From the NCBI RefSeq assembly GCF_002979435.1, contig NZ_PCOV01000008.1, positions 103,546-167,545 on the forward strand: a DNA stretch of 64,000 nt, in the 5' to 3' direction. The stretch is from Microbacterium sp. MYb66 (GTDB taxonomy: Bacteria > Actinomycetota > Actinomycetes > Actinomycetales > Microbacteriaceae). This document shows positions 36,359 to 44,730 of this stretch, one piece after another. The notes under the pieces are model-generated. The model had not been told where the DNA came from. It made no database searches and saw nothing but the letters and a program-made list of their open reading frames with translations. Within the stretch, counting starts at the first letter, position 1. Each line of letters starts with the position of its first letter. Position numbers and translations under genes: made by a program.

Positions 36359-36402
36359 AACGCGAATAGGCGCCCCACCTCGGTGGGGCGCCTATTCGCG
36401 TT
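36359..36402. terminator. Perfect bidirectional hairpin terminator
   Basis: A perfect 21-bp inverted repeat (36359-36379 with 36382-36402) in the gap between the convergent lpdA and carboxylase genes. It ends in AA/TT on each side, so it can serve both strands. Confidence 0.88.
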
Positions 36403-36434
36403 CTCGGGATCCGGTCCCGGAGCTGGTCGACGGG

Positions 36435-38201
36435 TCAGCTGATCGTGAGCAGTTGATGACCGGCGGAGACCGTGGCTCCCGCATCCGCGTTGATGTTTCC
36501 GATGACGCCGTCCTTGTGCGCCTGCAGCGGCTGCTCCATCTTCATCGCTTCGAGCACGACGACGAGGTCGCCCTTGACGACCTGCTGTCCGTCCGCGACG
36601 GCGATCTTGACGACGGTCGACTGCATGGGCGACTTGACCGCGTCGCCGGATGCTCCGGCATTCGCGGTGGTGGCGTGACTGCGTCGAGACGGCGGCACGA
36701 CGGCGGGGCGACCAGCGGTGCCGGGGGCCGCCGCGACGCGATCGGGAAGGCTCACCTCGAGACGTTTGCCGGAGACCTCGACGACGACCGTGTGGCGCGA
36801 CTCGGCGGATGTCGGCGACTCGAGCTCGCCGTCCCAGGCCGGGATGTCGTTGACGAACTCCGTCTCGATCCAGCGCGTGAAGATGCCGAACTCGCCGTTC
36901 TCGGCCGTGAATGCGGGGTCGCGGACGACCTTGCGGTGGAAGGGGATGACCGTGGGCAGGCCGGCGACCTCGAACTCGTCGAGGGCGCGGCGCGAGCGCT
37001 CGAGCGCCTCCGCGCGGTCCTTGCCGGTCACGATGATCTTCGCGAGCAGCGAGTCGAAGGCTCCGGACACCGAGTCCCCGGCGGTGACGCCGGAGTCGAG
37101 GCGGATGCCGGGGCCCCCGAAGGTCTTGAAGACGTGGATCGGGCCGGGCTGGGGGAGGAATCCGCGACCCGGGTCTTCGCCGTTGATGCGGAACTCGATC
37201 GAGTGCCCCTGGGGCGTCGGGTCGTCGTAGTCGATGGTGCCGCCGGCCGCGATGCGGAACTGCTCGCGTACCAGGTCGATGCCGGTGACCTCTTCCGAGA
37301 CCGGGTGCTCGACCTGCAGGCGGGTGTTCACCTCGAGGAAGGAGACCGTGCCGTCGGCGCCGATCAGGAACTCGCAGGTTCCTGCACCGACGTAGCCGAC
37401 CTCCCTGAGGATGGCCTTCGATGCCGAGTAGAGGAGATCGTTCTGCTCGTCCGTGAGGAACGGGGCGGGCGCCTCCTCGACGAGCTTCTGGTGGCGGCGC
37501 TGCAGCGAGCAGTCGCGCGTCGAGATGACGACGACGTTGCCCTCGGCGTCCGCCAGGCACTGGGTCTCGACGTGGCGCGGCTTGTCGAGGTACTTCTCGA
37601 CGAAGCACTCACCGCGACCGAAGGCCGTGACGGCCTCGCGCGTGGCGGACTCGAAGAGCTCGGCGACCTCGTCGAGCTCGCGGGCCACCTTGAGCCCGCG
37701 CCCGCCGCCGCCGTATGCGGCCTTGATCGCGATCGGGAGACCGAACTCCTTCGCGAAGGCGATGACCTCGTCGGCGCCTTCCACCGGACCGGGGGTGCCG
37801 GGAGCGAGGGGAGCGCCGACCTTCTCGGCGACGTGACGCGCGGTGACCTTGTCGCCGAGTGCCTCGATGGCCTCGGGAGACGGTCCGATCCAGATCATCC
37901 CGGCATCGATGACCGCGCGGGCGAACTCGGCGTTCTCGGCGAGGAAGCCGTAGCCGGGGTGCACGGCGTCAGCACCGGCGCGGCGGGCGACCGAGAGGAT
38001 CTTCTCGATCTGCAGGTACGTTTCGGCGCTGGTCGAGCCGCCGAGGGCGTAGGCCTCGTCGGCGAGACGGCTGTGCAGGGCGTCGCGATCCTGGTCCGCG
38101 TAGACGGCGACCGATGCGATCCCGGAGTCCCGGGCGGCGCGGATGATGCGGACGGCGATCTCGCCGCGGTTGGCGATGAGCACCTTGGCGATAGCAGGCA
38201 T
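36435..38201 (-). CDS. Acyl-CoA carboxylase alpha subunit (biotin carboxylase + biotin carboxyl carrier)
   Basis: A 588-residue AccA3-type subunit that carboxylates its own biotin with bicarbonate and ATP. N-terminal [13 protein letters not shown], the ATP-grasp glycine loop [11 protein letters not shown] near residue 165, and the biotin site EAMKMEQP with Lys554. Together with the beta (48008-49597) and epsilon (47769-48011) subunits it should form an acetyl/propionyl-CoA carboxylase for malonyl- and methylmalonyl-CoA. ATG at 38201 preferred: homologues start [13 protein letters not shown], and a TAGGCT box is seven bases upstream. Confidence 0.96.
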   Translation of the reverse strand: MPAIAKVLIANRGEIAVRIIRAARDSGIASVAVYADQDRDALHSRLADEAYALGGSTSAETYLQIEKILSVARRAGADAVHPGYGFLAENAEFARAVIDAGMIWIGPSPEAIEALGDKVTARHVAEKVGAPLAPGTPGPVEGADEVIAFAKEFGLPIAIKAAYGGGGRGLKVARELDEVAELFESATREAVTAFGRGECFVEKYLDKPRHVETQCLADAEGNVVVISTRDCSLQRRHQKLVEEAPAPFLTDEQNDLLYSASKAILREVGYVGAGTCEFLIGADGTVSFLEVNTRLQVEHPVSEEVTGIDLVREQFRIAAGGTIDYDDPTPQGHSIEFRINGEDPGRGFLPQPGPIHVFKTFGGPGIRLDSGVTAGDSVSGAFDSLLAKIIVTGKDRAEALERSRRALDEFEVAGLPTVIPFHRKVVRDPAFTAENGEFGIFTRWIETEFVNDIPAWDGELESPTSAESRHTVVVEVSGKRLEVSLPDRVAAAPGTAGRPAVVPPSRRSHATTANAGASGDAVKSPMQSTVVKIAVADGQQVVKGDLVVVLEAMKMEQPLQAHKDGVIGNINADAGATVSAGHQLLTIS

Positions 38202-38208
38202 GGTTGCC

Positions 38209-38214
38209 AGCCTA
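38209..38214 (-). promoter_or_regulatory. Putative -10 box of the carboxylase alpha gene
   Basis: TAGGCT on the minus strand, seven bases before the ATG at 38201. Confidence 0.45.
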
Positions 38215-38279
38215 GCGAGAACGATCCCGATCCTTTTGACGACTCTCCACAAGAAAGACGCGAAAACGTGGAGGGGAGT

Positions 38280-38918
38280 CTACGACCACAGGTCCGTCCA
38301 CCGGACGCCGAGTTCGGCAGCCAGGCGTCGCACCGTCGAGAGGGACATGCCCACGACCGTGGACGGGTCTCCGTCCACGCGGGTGATGAAGGCGCCGCCC
38401 AGGCTGTCGACCGTGAACGCTCCCGCCACGTGCAGTGGTTCGCCGGAAGCGACGTAGGCGGCGATCTCCGTGTCGCTCACATCGTCGGCGAACGTCACCG
38501 CCGCCTCGGCGACGGCGGTCGCTTCGGCAGGCTCTGCGCCGGGGGATACCCGGAACACGGAGTGTCCGGAGTGCAGGATCCCGGTCGCGCCGCGCATCTC
38601 CTGCCAACGCCTGGTCGCTTCCTCCGGCGTGTACGGCTTGCCGTACACCTGCCCGCCGAGCGCGAACATCGAGTCCCCGCCGATGACGAGACCGTCGAAC
38701 TCGCCCTCTTCGGAGAGTCGGCGGGCGACGGCAGCGGCCTTCGCCCTGGCGAGCAGCAGCACCAGCTCCTCCGGCGCGAGCGGCGCGCCACGGTCGGCCT
38801 GGGCAGCGGCGGCCATGGCGTCTTCATCGACGTCGGGCGACAGGGTGAGGGGCTCGATGCCCGCCTGCCGCAGCAGCATGAGTCGGGCCGGGGAGGTGGA
38901 GGCGAGGCAGACGCGCAT
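38280..38918 (-). CDS. maf: Maf-family nucleotide pyrophosphatase
   Basis: A 212-residue Maf protein, a house-cleaning pyrophosphatase for dTTP/UTP or modified nucleotides. N-terminal LASTSPARLMLLRQAG and the middle segment IGGDSMFALGGQVYGKP are the signature. A GTG nine bases upstream is also in frame; the ATG is preferred because the TACGGT box lies seven bases before it. In many actinobacteria maf stands between the accE and accA genes, as partly kept here. Confidence 0.93.
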   Translation of the reverse strand: MRVCLASTSPARLMLLRQAGIEPLTLSPDVDEDAMAAAAQADRGAPLAPEELVLLLARAKAAAVARRLSEEGEFDGLVIGGDSMFALGGQVYGKPYTPEEATRRWQEMRGATGILHSGHSVFRVSPGAEPAEATAVAEAAVTFADDVSDTEIAAYVASGEPLHVAGAFTVDSLGGAFITRVDGDPSTVVGMSLSTVRRLAAELGVRWTDLWS

Positions 38919-38925
38919 GTCCACC

Positions 38926-38935
38926 ACCGTATCCT
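38926..38935. promoter_or_regulatory. Overlapping divergent -10 boxes of maf and the RNA methyltransferase
   Basis: Minus-strand TACGGT (38926-38931, seven bases from maf ATG) and plus-strand TATCCT (38930-38935, six bases from ATG 38942) share two base pairs. Confidence 0.45.
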
Positions 38936-38941
38936 CGAAGG

Positions 38942-40189
38942 ATGACTTCCTCCCCAGCCGACGTGCTCGAGCTCGACATCACCGGCATCGCACACGGGGG
39001 CACCTTCATCGCCCGCCACGAGGGGCGCGTGGTGTTCGTCTCCGATGCCATCCCCGGCGAACGCGTGCGTGCCAGGGTGATCCCCCCGCAGGAGGGGGCG
39101 GATGCGTCGACCCGCAGCTTCTGGCGGGCGGAGACGATCGAGGTGCTCGAGGCTTCGGAGCATCGGCGTCCCCACGTGTGGGCCGAGGCCGATGTGTCCC
39201 GCGATCCCGCCGATCGTCCGGGAGGCGCCGACCTCGGTCACATCGATCTCGATCATCAGCGGGAGCTGAAGCGCCGCGTGCTGTCGGAAGCCCTCGACCG
39301 CTTCGCCGGCGAGGGGCTCACCGCTCCGGAGATCGAGTCCGTGGAGTCGGGAGACGGCCTCGGATGGCGCACCCGCGTGACCCTGCACGTCGATGAGACC
39401 GGAGAGGCCGGGCCGTTCGCCGCTCGCAGCCACCGGGTCATCCCCGTCACCTCGCACCCGCTGGCTCGCCCCGCCATCGCCGAAGCCGCGCTCGCGCTGC
39501 ACGGAGAGGCTCCCGGTCGCATCGAGCTCGTCGAGCCCGCCGACGGTGACGTGCGCATCATCCGGCGCGAGGAGACCGAGCGCGCACCCCGGGTCCAGAG
39601 GGGCTTCCGAAAGCGTCCCACGCCCGAGGTGATCGAGGAGATCGTCAACGACCGTCGCTTCCAGGTCGACGCGACGGGCTTCTGGCAGGTGCACCCGCGT
39701 GCGGCATCCGTGCTCGACGCCGCCGTGTACGGCATCCTCGACGGATACGTCGACGAGGAGAAGACCCACTACGACCTTTACGGAGGCGTCGGCCTCTTCG
39801 CCGCGACCCTCGCCGACCTCGGCGGCACCGACATCGTGACCGTGGAGTCGAGCGCCCGCGCCACCCAGCACGCGGTCGCGAACCTCGCCCCGCTCGATGT
39901 GACCGCGGTGACGGCGCGCGTCGACAGGTTCCTGGCGACGCGGACGGGCGGCACCCGCACCGGCGCCGTCATCCTCGACCCGCCGCGTGCGGGAGCGGGC
40001 CGTCAGGTCGTCGAGGCGGTGCATGCCCTCGGTCCCGAGGCCATCGCGTACGTGGCGTGCGACCCCGTCGCCCTCGCTCGCGATCTCGGCACCTTCCGAG
40101 GGCTCGGATGGAACGTCGATCGCCTGCGCGGCTTCGAGCTGTTCCCGCACTCGCACCACTTCGAGGTCGTCGCACTCCTCACGCGGTGA
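38942..40189 (+). CDS. TrmA/RlmD-family class I SAM-dependent RNA methyltransferase
   Basis: A 415-residue uracil-C5-type RNA methyltransferase. Residues 1-60 are a TRAM domain; the SAM-binding YGGVGLFAA is near residue 280, DPPRAG near 345 and the catalytic Cys is in AYVACDP near 370. The four-cysteine Fe-S cluster that normally follows the TRAM domain in RlmC/RlmD proteins is absent: the segment reads RPHVWAEADVSRDP. It probably modifies rRNA or tRNA; which base is unknown. Confidence 0.9.
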   Translation: MTSSPADVLELDITGIAHGGTFIARHEGRVVFVSDAIPGERVRARVIPPQEGADASTRSFWRAETIEVLEASEHRRPHVWAEADVSRDPADRPGGADLGHIDLDHQRELKRRVLSEALDRFAGEGLTAPEIESVESGDGLGWRTRVTLHVDETGEAGPFAARSHRVIPVTSHPLARPAIAEAALALHGEAPGRIELVEPADGDVRIIRREETERAPRVQRGFRKRPTPEVIEEIVNDRRFQVDATGFWQVHPRAASVLDAAVYGILDGYVDEEKTHYDLYGGVGLFAATLADLGGTDIVTVESSARATQHAVANLAPLDVTAVTARVDRFLATRTGGTRTGAVILDPPRAGAGRQVVEAVHALGPEAIAYVACDPVALARDLGTFRGLGWNVDRLRGFELFPHSHHFEVVALLTR

Positions 40190-40215
40190 GCGATCTCCCC
40201 TTCCGGGGGACTCAG

Positions 40216-40221
40216 TAGGCT
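40216..40221 (+). promoter_or_regulatory. Putative -10 box of the response regulator operon
   Basis: TAGGCT followed by six bases and the ATG at 40228. Confidence 0.5.
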
Positions 40222-40227
40222 GTGTGG

Positions 40228-40887
40228 ATGAGCACGGTTGCACTCATCGACGATCACGAGTCCGTCCGCCTCGGCCTCGAGGCCGCATGCGCGCGTGACG
40301 CGCAGACGGTGGTCTTCTCCGGCAGCACGGTGAGCTCGTATCTGGAATGGCGTGCGTCGTCCGCGGTCTCGCCGGCGGATGTCGTCGTCCTCGACCTCAC
40401 GCTCGGCGACGGGACGACCGTCACCGAGAACGTGGCGTCGCTCGTCAACGACGGTGCGAGCGTCGTGATCCACAGCGTCGCCGATCGGCCGGCGGCCGTC
40501 CGGGAGGCGCTCGCCGCCGGAGCCGCCGGAGTCGTCAGCAAGTCCTCCGCGCTCGACGATGTCCTCGACGCGATCCGCACCGTCGCCCAGGGCGAAGCCC
40601 TCAACAACGTCGAGTGGGCGAGCGCCGTCGACGGCGATCGCGCCTTCGCGGACGCGCAGCTCTCCACCCGCGAGCGCGAGGTCCTCCGCCTGTACGCCAC
40701 GGGCCTGCCCCTGAAGGCGGTCGCCGAACGTCTCGGCGTCGCGTACTCCACGGCCAAGGAGAACATCACCCGCGTCCGTGTGAAGTACGTCGAGGTCGGG
40801 CGTCCTGCGCCCACCAAGGTCGACCTGCTGCGCAGGGCGATGGAGGACGGGATCGTCGCGGCAGACGGGGCGCCGAGTGCCGGCTGA
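40228..40887 (+). CDS. LuxR/NarL-family response regulator
   Basis: A 219-residue DNA-binding response regulator. The receiver has acidic DDH at residues 8-10, the phospho-Asp in VVLDLTLGDG near residue 54 and the conserved Lys in VVSKSS; the C-terminal HTH has STREREVLRLYATGLPLKAVAERL. It comes first in an operon with its histidine kinase (11-base overlap) and a membrane protein. Target genes and signal are unknown. Confidence 0.93.
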   Translation: MSTVALIDDHESVRLGLEAACARDAQTVVFSGSTVSSYLEWRASSAVSPADVVVLDLTLGDGTTVTENVASLVNDGASVVIHSVADRPAAVREALAAGAAGVVSKSSALDDVLDAIRTVAQGEALNNVEWASAVDGDRAFADAQLSTREREVLRLYATGLPLKAVAERLGVAYSTAKENITRVRVKYVEVGRPAPTKVDLLRRAMEDGIVAADGAPSAG

Positions 40888-42112
40888 GCCGCTCAGCATC
40901 CGTGACGCCTGGAGCAAGATCCCCTCTCCCGGCAGCACGGAGACCGCGTTCGAGCGCTTCACCGGCAAGCGCATGGAGCGGATCCTCGCGATCGTCGTCG
41001 CGATCGGCTCCGCCGTGCTCGGCGCGCAGGCCCTGTTCGCGGCGGTGAACACCCTGTCTCAGGGGGATGTGGCGCATATCGTGATGCTCGTCGTGGTGTT
41101 CGTGCCGCTCACGGCGATGCTGGTGGCGTGTCTGATCGGCCGAGGCGTGCGTATGCTCTCGGGCATCTTCGCCGTGGTCTACGTCCTCGCGCTCGCCGCG
41201 TGGCCGACCGTCGTCGACCCGTCCGACAAAGGCGCAGACGATCAGCCATGGATCTTCTTTCTCGTCAACGTCGGCGTCGTCGCGGCGATGCTCGCGTTCC
41301 CGATGCGGATCCAGTTCGCGTGGGCGGTGGTGATGCCTTTCGTCTACGGGTACGTGCGCCTCGTGCAGGGGGAGTTCTCGCGCGAGTTCTGGGTGACGAC
41401 CGCGTTCGACGTGTCCTTCACCCTCATCCTCGGCGTCGTCATCATCTCCCTCGGCTGGATGTTCCGCTCCGTCGCCGCCGGTGTGGACGAGGCGCGAGGG
41501 CAGGCGGTGGCGTCGTACTCCACGGCCGCGGCGGCCGCGGCGGCGGAGGAGGAGCGTGCCGCGATGTCGGCCCTGATGCACGACAGCGTGCTGGCCGCTC
41601 TGATCGCCGCCGAGCGTGCAGAGAGCGAGCGCGCCAAGGAGCTCGCCGTCGCGATGGCCAGGGAGGCTCTCACCCGTCTCGCGAACACCGAGGCCGCCGT
41701 CGCGCAGGAGGGGAGCGACGAGCCGGTCGGCACCGCGCAGATCGTCGTGGAGCTGCGCCGGGCGCTGTCGGAACTGGGCGCCGACGCCATCGTGGAGGAG
41801 CGCGGAGGCATCGGACTCATCCCCGGGCGCGCCGCACGGGCGTTGGTACTCGCCGCACGGCAGGCGATCGGCAACTCCGTCTCGCACGCGAACGGACGCG
41901 GGCTGCACATCGTCGCGGAGGGCCACGGTGACGAGGGGATCGCCGTGACCGTGTCGGATGCCGGACCGGGATTCGATGTGCGGGCCATCGGGGCGGACCG
42001 CCTCGGGATCCGCGCATCGATCTTCGCGCGGATGGCGGGTGTCGCCGGCACCGCCGACATCCGGTCGGATGAGCATGGGACGACGGTCACGCTGGGCTGG
42101 GAGCGCTCGTGA
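40877..42112 (+). CDS. Membrane sensor histidine kinase
   Basis: A 411-residue kinase. About five or six hydrophobic segments between residues 35 and 200 with very short loops suggest sensing within the membrane. A HisKA_3-like helix contains the phospho-His candidate in SALMHDSVLAAL near 235, and a compact HATPase_c domain carries an N-box (RQAIGNSVSHAN), G1 DAGPGFD and LGIRASI. GTG start inside the regulator gene. The H-box deviates from the ELHD form of typical NarX/DesK kinases. Confidence 0.9.
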   Translation: MPAEPLSIRDAWSKIPSPGSTETAFERFTGKRMERILAIVVAIGSAVLGAQALFAAVNTLSQGDVAHIVMLVVVFVPLTAMLVACLIGRGVRMLSGIFAVVYVLALAAWPTVVDPSDKGADDQPWIFFLVNVGVVAAMLAFPMRIQFAWAVVMPFVYGYVRLVQGEFSREFWVTTAFDVSFTLILGVVIISLGWMFRSVAAGVDEARGQAVASYSTAAAAAAAEEERAAMSALMHDSVLAALIAAERAESERAKELAVAMAREALTRLANTEAAVAQEGSDEPVGTAQIVVELRRALSELGADAIVEERGGIGLIPGRAARALVLAARQAIGNSVSHANGRGLHIVAEGHGDEGIAVTVSDAGPGFDVRAIGADRLGIRASIFARMAGVAGTADIRSDEHGTTVTLGWERS

Positions 42113-43116
42113 ACCGCACCGTCCGCAGTGTCGCCACGTCCCTCGCCGTAGGATTCGCGCTGTACTTCGTCGCGCGGGCCGTCTGGTGGATCGAGCAGCC
42201 GACGGCGCCGCTGCTCATGGTCGTCGCGATCGGCCTCTACCTGGTCGTGGTGAACATCGCCATCCTGGGCGACGGCGCATCGGTGCGGATGCCTCTGTGG
42301 TCGGCCCTCCTCGCGCTGCTCACGAGTGCTGTCATCCCCGTTCTCGTCACGCTGTCCCTCGAACCGGTCGACCGCACGGCCCCGTTCGCCACCTGGTATA
42401 TCGGTGCGCTGGGCCTGCTCGGCGTCGTCTGCGTCGTCCGTCGGCGCGCTCTGATCGGCTGGCTGACGCTCGCGGTGCTCGTGGTGGCCGCATCCGTGTA
42501 TCTGGGTTTCGGTGTCGCGCTCAGCCTGGGTGTGGTCGGATCCATCATGTGGGTGGCGGTGGCGAGACTTCTCGTGATGTTCTGGGACCGGGCGGTCCGC
42601 GACACCGAGCGTCTCGCCGAGATCCAGCAGGCGGTCTCCGCCTGGCATGCCACGCAGCGCGTGCGCCAACGCGAGCGGCGTCTGCGCACGCAGTTCGCCC
42701 TCGCCGTCGCCGGACCGGTGCTGAGCCGCGTCGTCGCTGCTCGCGGATCTCTGACCGAGCAGGAGCGGCTGGATGCGCGGCTCGCGGAGGGGCGTCTGCG
42801 TGATGAGCTGCGCGGTGCCGATCTGCTCAACGATGCCGTGCGCAACGCGATCGAAGCCGCACGGCGACGAGGCGCGAGCGTCACCGTGTTCGACGAGGGC
42901 GGTTTCGACGGAATCGACGAGGCCCGTCGCCGGGAGATCCGGGATGAACTCGCGGCCGTCCTCACCCGCGCGCAGACTGCTCGCCTCATCATCCGCTCCG
43001 CGCGGGATCCGCGTGTCGCGGTGACGGTGGTCGGCCGCGCCGGTTCGCGTTCGTCCGGCGATGATGATTCCGTCGACCTCTGGCACGAGATCCTGCGGGA
43101 CGGGGCGGCGCTCTGA
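42109..43116 (+). CDS. Membrane protein linked to a two-component system
   Basis: A 335-residue protein starting at a GTG within the kinase stop (GTGA overlap). Residues 1-165 have about five or six membrane segments; residues 180-335 form a soluble Arg/Glu-rich region with helices (WHATQRVRQRERRLRTQF) and a predicted alpha/beta part ending in RLIIRSARDPRVAVTVVG. I see no kinase H-box or ATP-binding glycine motif. The layout, membrane part then helical and alpha/beta part, copies that of the kinase and suggests a degenerate kinase-like partner, perhaps an accessory sensor. Function unknown. Confidence 0.8.
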   Translation: MNRTVRSVATSLAVGFALYFVARAVWWIEQPTAPLLMVVAIGLYLVVVNIAILGDGASVRMPLWSALLALLTSAVIPVLVTLSLEPVDRTAPFATWYIGALGLLGVVCVVRRRALIGWLTLAVLVVAASVYLGFGVALSLGVVGSIMWVAVARLLVMFWDRAVRDTERLAEIQQAVSAWHATQRVRQRERRLRTQFALAVAGPVLSRVVAARGSLTEQERLDARLAEGRLRDELRGADLLNDAVRNAIEAARRRGASVTVFDEGGFDGIDEARRREIRDELAAVLTRAQTARLIIRSARDPRVAVTVVGRAGSRSSGDDDSVDLWHEILRDGAAL

Positions 43117-43188
43117 CGACGGCCTCGGCACGACAGCGTCCTCGGCCCCGGCCTGGGGAGGTGACCGGAGTCGAGGATGGAGAGAGTG

Positions 43189-43221
43189 GGCGAGGGGCGG
43201 CGAATCCGCCAGCCCCTCGCC
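43189..43221 (+). terminator. Terminator of the two-component operon
   Basis: Hairpin of ten plus four base pairs with one bulged A (43189-43102-type inner helix at 43199-43202/43207-43210), loop AATC, 72 bases after the membrane protein stop. Confidence 0.75.
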
Positions 43222-43266
43222 GTGCGGACAGTTACCCGAAAACCATCCGCTGGTGGCCGATCAGCG

Positions 43267-43286
43267 TCTGTCTACCCTGGGACAGA
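43267..43286. promoter_or_regulatory. Palindrome around a -10-like box upstream of the ROK gene
   Basis: TCTGTC and GACAGA arms separated by TACCCTGG; the spacer holds a TACCCT hexamer. A repressor bound here would cover a promoter. It lies 110 bases before the ROK start. Confidence 0.4.
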
Positions 43287-43395
43287 GAGACCAGCCGAAC
43301 GCGAAGCGTCTCCCTCAGTCTGATGGCTCACGCAAAGGTTGTCTGTAGGTATTTTGGGGGACACGGATTCCCCGGTCATGGGGGATCATTGGACG

Positions 43396-44628
43396 ATGGG
43401 AACGCGTCGGGGAACCAACCTTCCGCGGATGGGTGATTTCAATCAGTCGGTGATCCTCGAGGCCATCCGGCAGTCCGGCGAGGGGCTGAGCAGGATCGAG
43501 CTCGCGGCGGCGACCGGGCTCTCGGCGCAGACCGTCACCAACATCACCCGCAGACTTCTCGAAGACGGATTCATCCGTGAGGCGGGACGAACCATCAACG
43601 GTCCGGGCAAGCCGCGAGTCACGTTGCGGCTCAACGCCGACAGTCGCTTCGCCGTGGGGGTCCACCTCGACCCCGCGCTGATGACGTTCGTGCTGCTCGA
43701 TCTCTCGGGCGAGGTCGTGCGGCGACTCAGCGTACGGACCCCGGCGAAGGATCCGCGGCGGATCGTCGAGGCCATGGCCGCCACGATCGACGCGCTGATC
43801 GAGGAATCCGGGGTCGACCGGACGCGGATCGCCGGGGTGGGGGTGGCGGCCCCCGGTCCGCTCGATGCGGAGAAGGGCACGGTGATCGATCCGCCGAAGC
43901 TGCTCGGCTGGCACCGAGTGCCGCTGCGTGCGGTGCTCGCGGAGGCCACGGGACTCCCCGTCGTGCTGGAGAAGGACACGACCTCGGCTGCGGTCGGTGA
44001 GCTCTGGACGCGACGGGGATCGGCCGGCGACTCGTTCGTGTTCGTCTATCTCGGTACCGGGATCGGGGCGGCTGTGGCGAGGGACGGGGAGGCGATTCCC
44101 GGCAGCACCCGCAACATGGGCGAGGTCGGGCACATCATGGTGGACCCGGACGGCCCGCCGTGCTCATGCGGTTCGCGGGGGTGCGTGGAGGTCGTCTGCA
44201 CGCCGCAGGCGATCGTCGAGCACGCCGAACGTGTCGGGGTGTTCCAGGACGACCGGGAGGTGAGCGACGTCGCGGCCGTCGATGAGCGTTTCTCGCAGCT
44301 GTGCGAACGCGCGTCTCACGGTGAAGCCCCCGCCCTCGCGGTGCTTCGACAGGCGGCTGTGCACACCTCGGTGCTCACCGCCGTGTTGACGAACATGCTC
44401 GATGTGGATCGCGTGGTGTTCGGAGGACCGTTCTGGTCGCGGCTCTCCGATGTGTACCTCCGCGAGATCCCCGCTCTGCTCGAGCGGGCGAGTGCGACGC
44501 GCGCCGTGCGTCCGCTGCCCGTGGACGGCACCGTGGTCGGCGACGACGTCGGCGCGGTGGGAGCAGCGTGCGTCGTGCTCGATTCGGTCCTCAGCCCTCG
44601 CGCCTCGGATCTGCTGCTCGATCGCTGA
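43396..44628 (+). CDS. ROK-family transcriptional regulator
   Basis: A 410-residue sugar-responsive repressor. N-terminal winged HTH (LSRIELAAATGLSAQTVTNI near residue 32) is followed by a ROK ATPase-like fold with LGTGIGAAV and the zinc motif CSCGSRGCVE near residue 260. The alpha-mannosidase gene starts 100 bases downstream in the same direction, so mannose-containing glycans or their breakdown products are the likely signal. In-frame ATGs at 43339 and 43378 exist; the one at 43396 has GGGGGA ten bases ahead and matches usual ROK regulator length. Confidence 0.9.
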   Translation: MGTRRGTNLPRMGDFNQSVILEAIRQSGEGLSRIELAAATGLSAQTVTNITRRLLEDGFIREAGRTINGPGKPRVTLRLNADSRFAVGVHLDPALMTFVLLDLSGEVVRRLSVRTPAKDPRRIVEAMAATIDALIEESGVDRTRIAGVGVAAPGPLDAEKGTVIDPPKLLGWHRVPLRAVLAEATGLPVVLEKDTTSAAVGELWTRRGSAGDSFVFVYLGTGIGAAVARDGEAIPGSTRNMGEVGHIMVDPDGPPCSCGSRGCVEVVCTPQAIVEHAERVGVFQDDREVSDVAAVDERFSQLCERASHGEAPALAVLRQAAVHTSVLTAVLTNMLDVDRVVFGGPFWSRLSDVYLREIPALLERASATRAVRPLPVDGTVVGDDVGAVGAACVVLDSVLSPRASDLLLDR

Positions 44629-44670
44629 CCGGCTGCTCGCCGACCGCATCACCCCCGTCGCCCCGAAGGC

Positions 44671-44701
44671 TTGACAAGAATAAGTCTAATCGATGTATTA
44701 T
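44671..44701 (+). promoter_or_regulatory. Promoter of the alpha-mannosidase gene
   Basis: Consensus TTGACA (44671-44676) and TATTAT (44696-44701) with a 19-base spacer in an A+T-rich patch that stands out from its surroundings; start codon 30 bases downstream. The patch may also hold the ROK operator. Confidence 0.6.
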
Positions 44702-44730
44702 CTGTCATCCCCTCAGCGATCGGAACCCCG

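Noticed and set aside
36359..36402. Inverted repeat as an insertion sequence end or attachment site
   Set aside because: No transposase or integrase nearby, no target duplication; position between convergent genes fits a terminator.
36453..38945. 830-codon open frame on the plus strand opposite the carboxylase alpha and maf genes
   Set aside because: It is an antisense shadow of two recognisable genes; its product is an Arg/Asp/Val-rich string without domains. Long antisense frames are expected at this GC content.
44671..44730. TTG at 44671 as start of the alpha-mannosidase
   Set aside because: The TTG is the start of a consensus TTGACA -35 box; an ATG 60 bases on has the right length and context.
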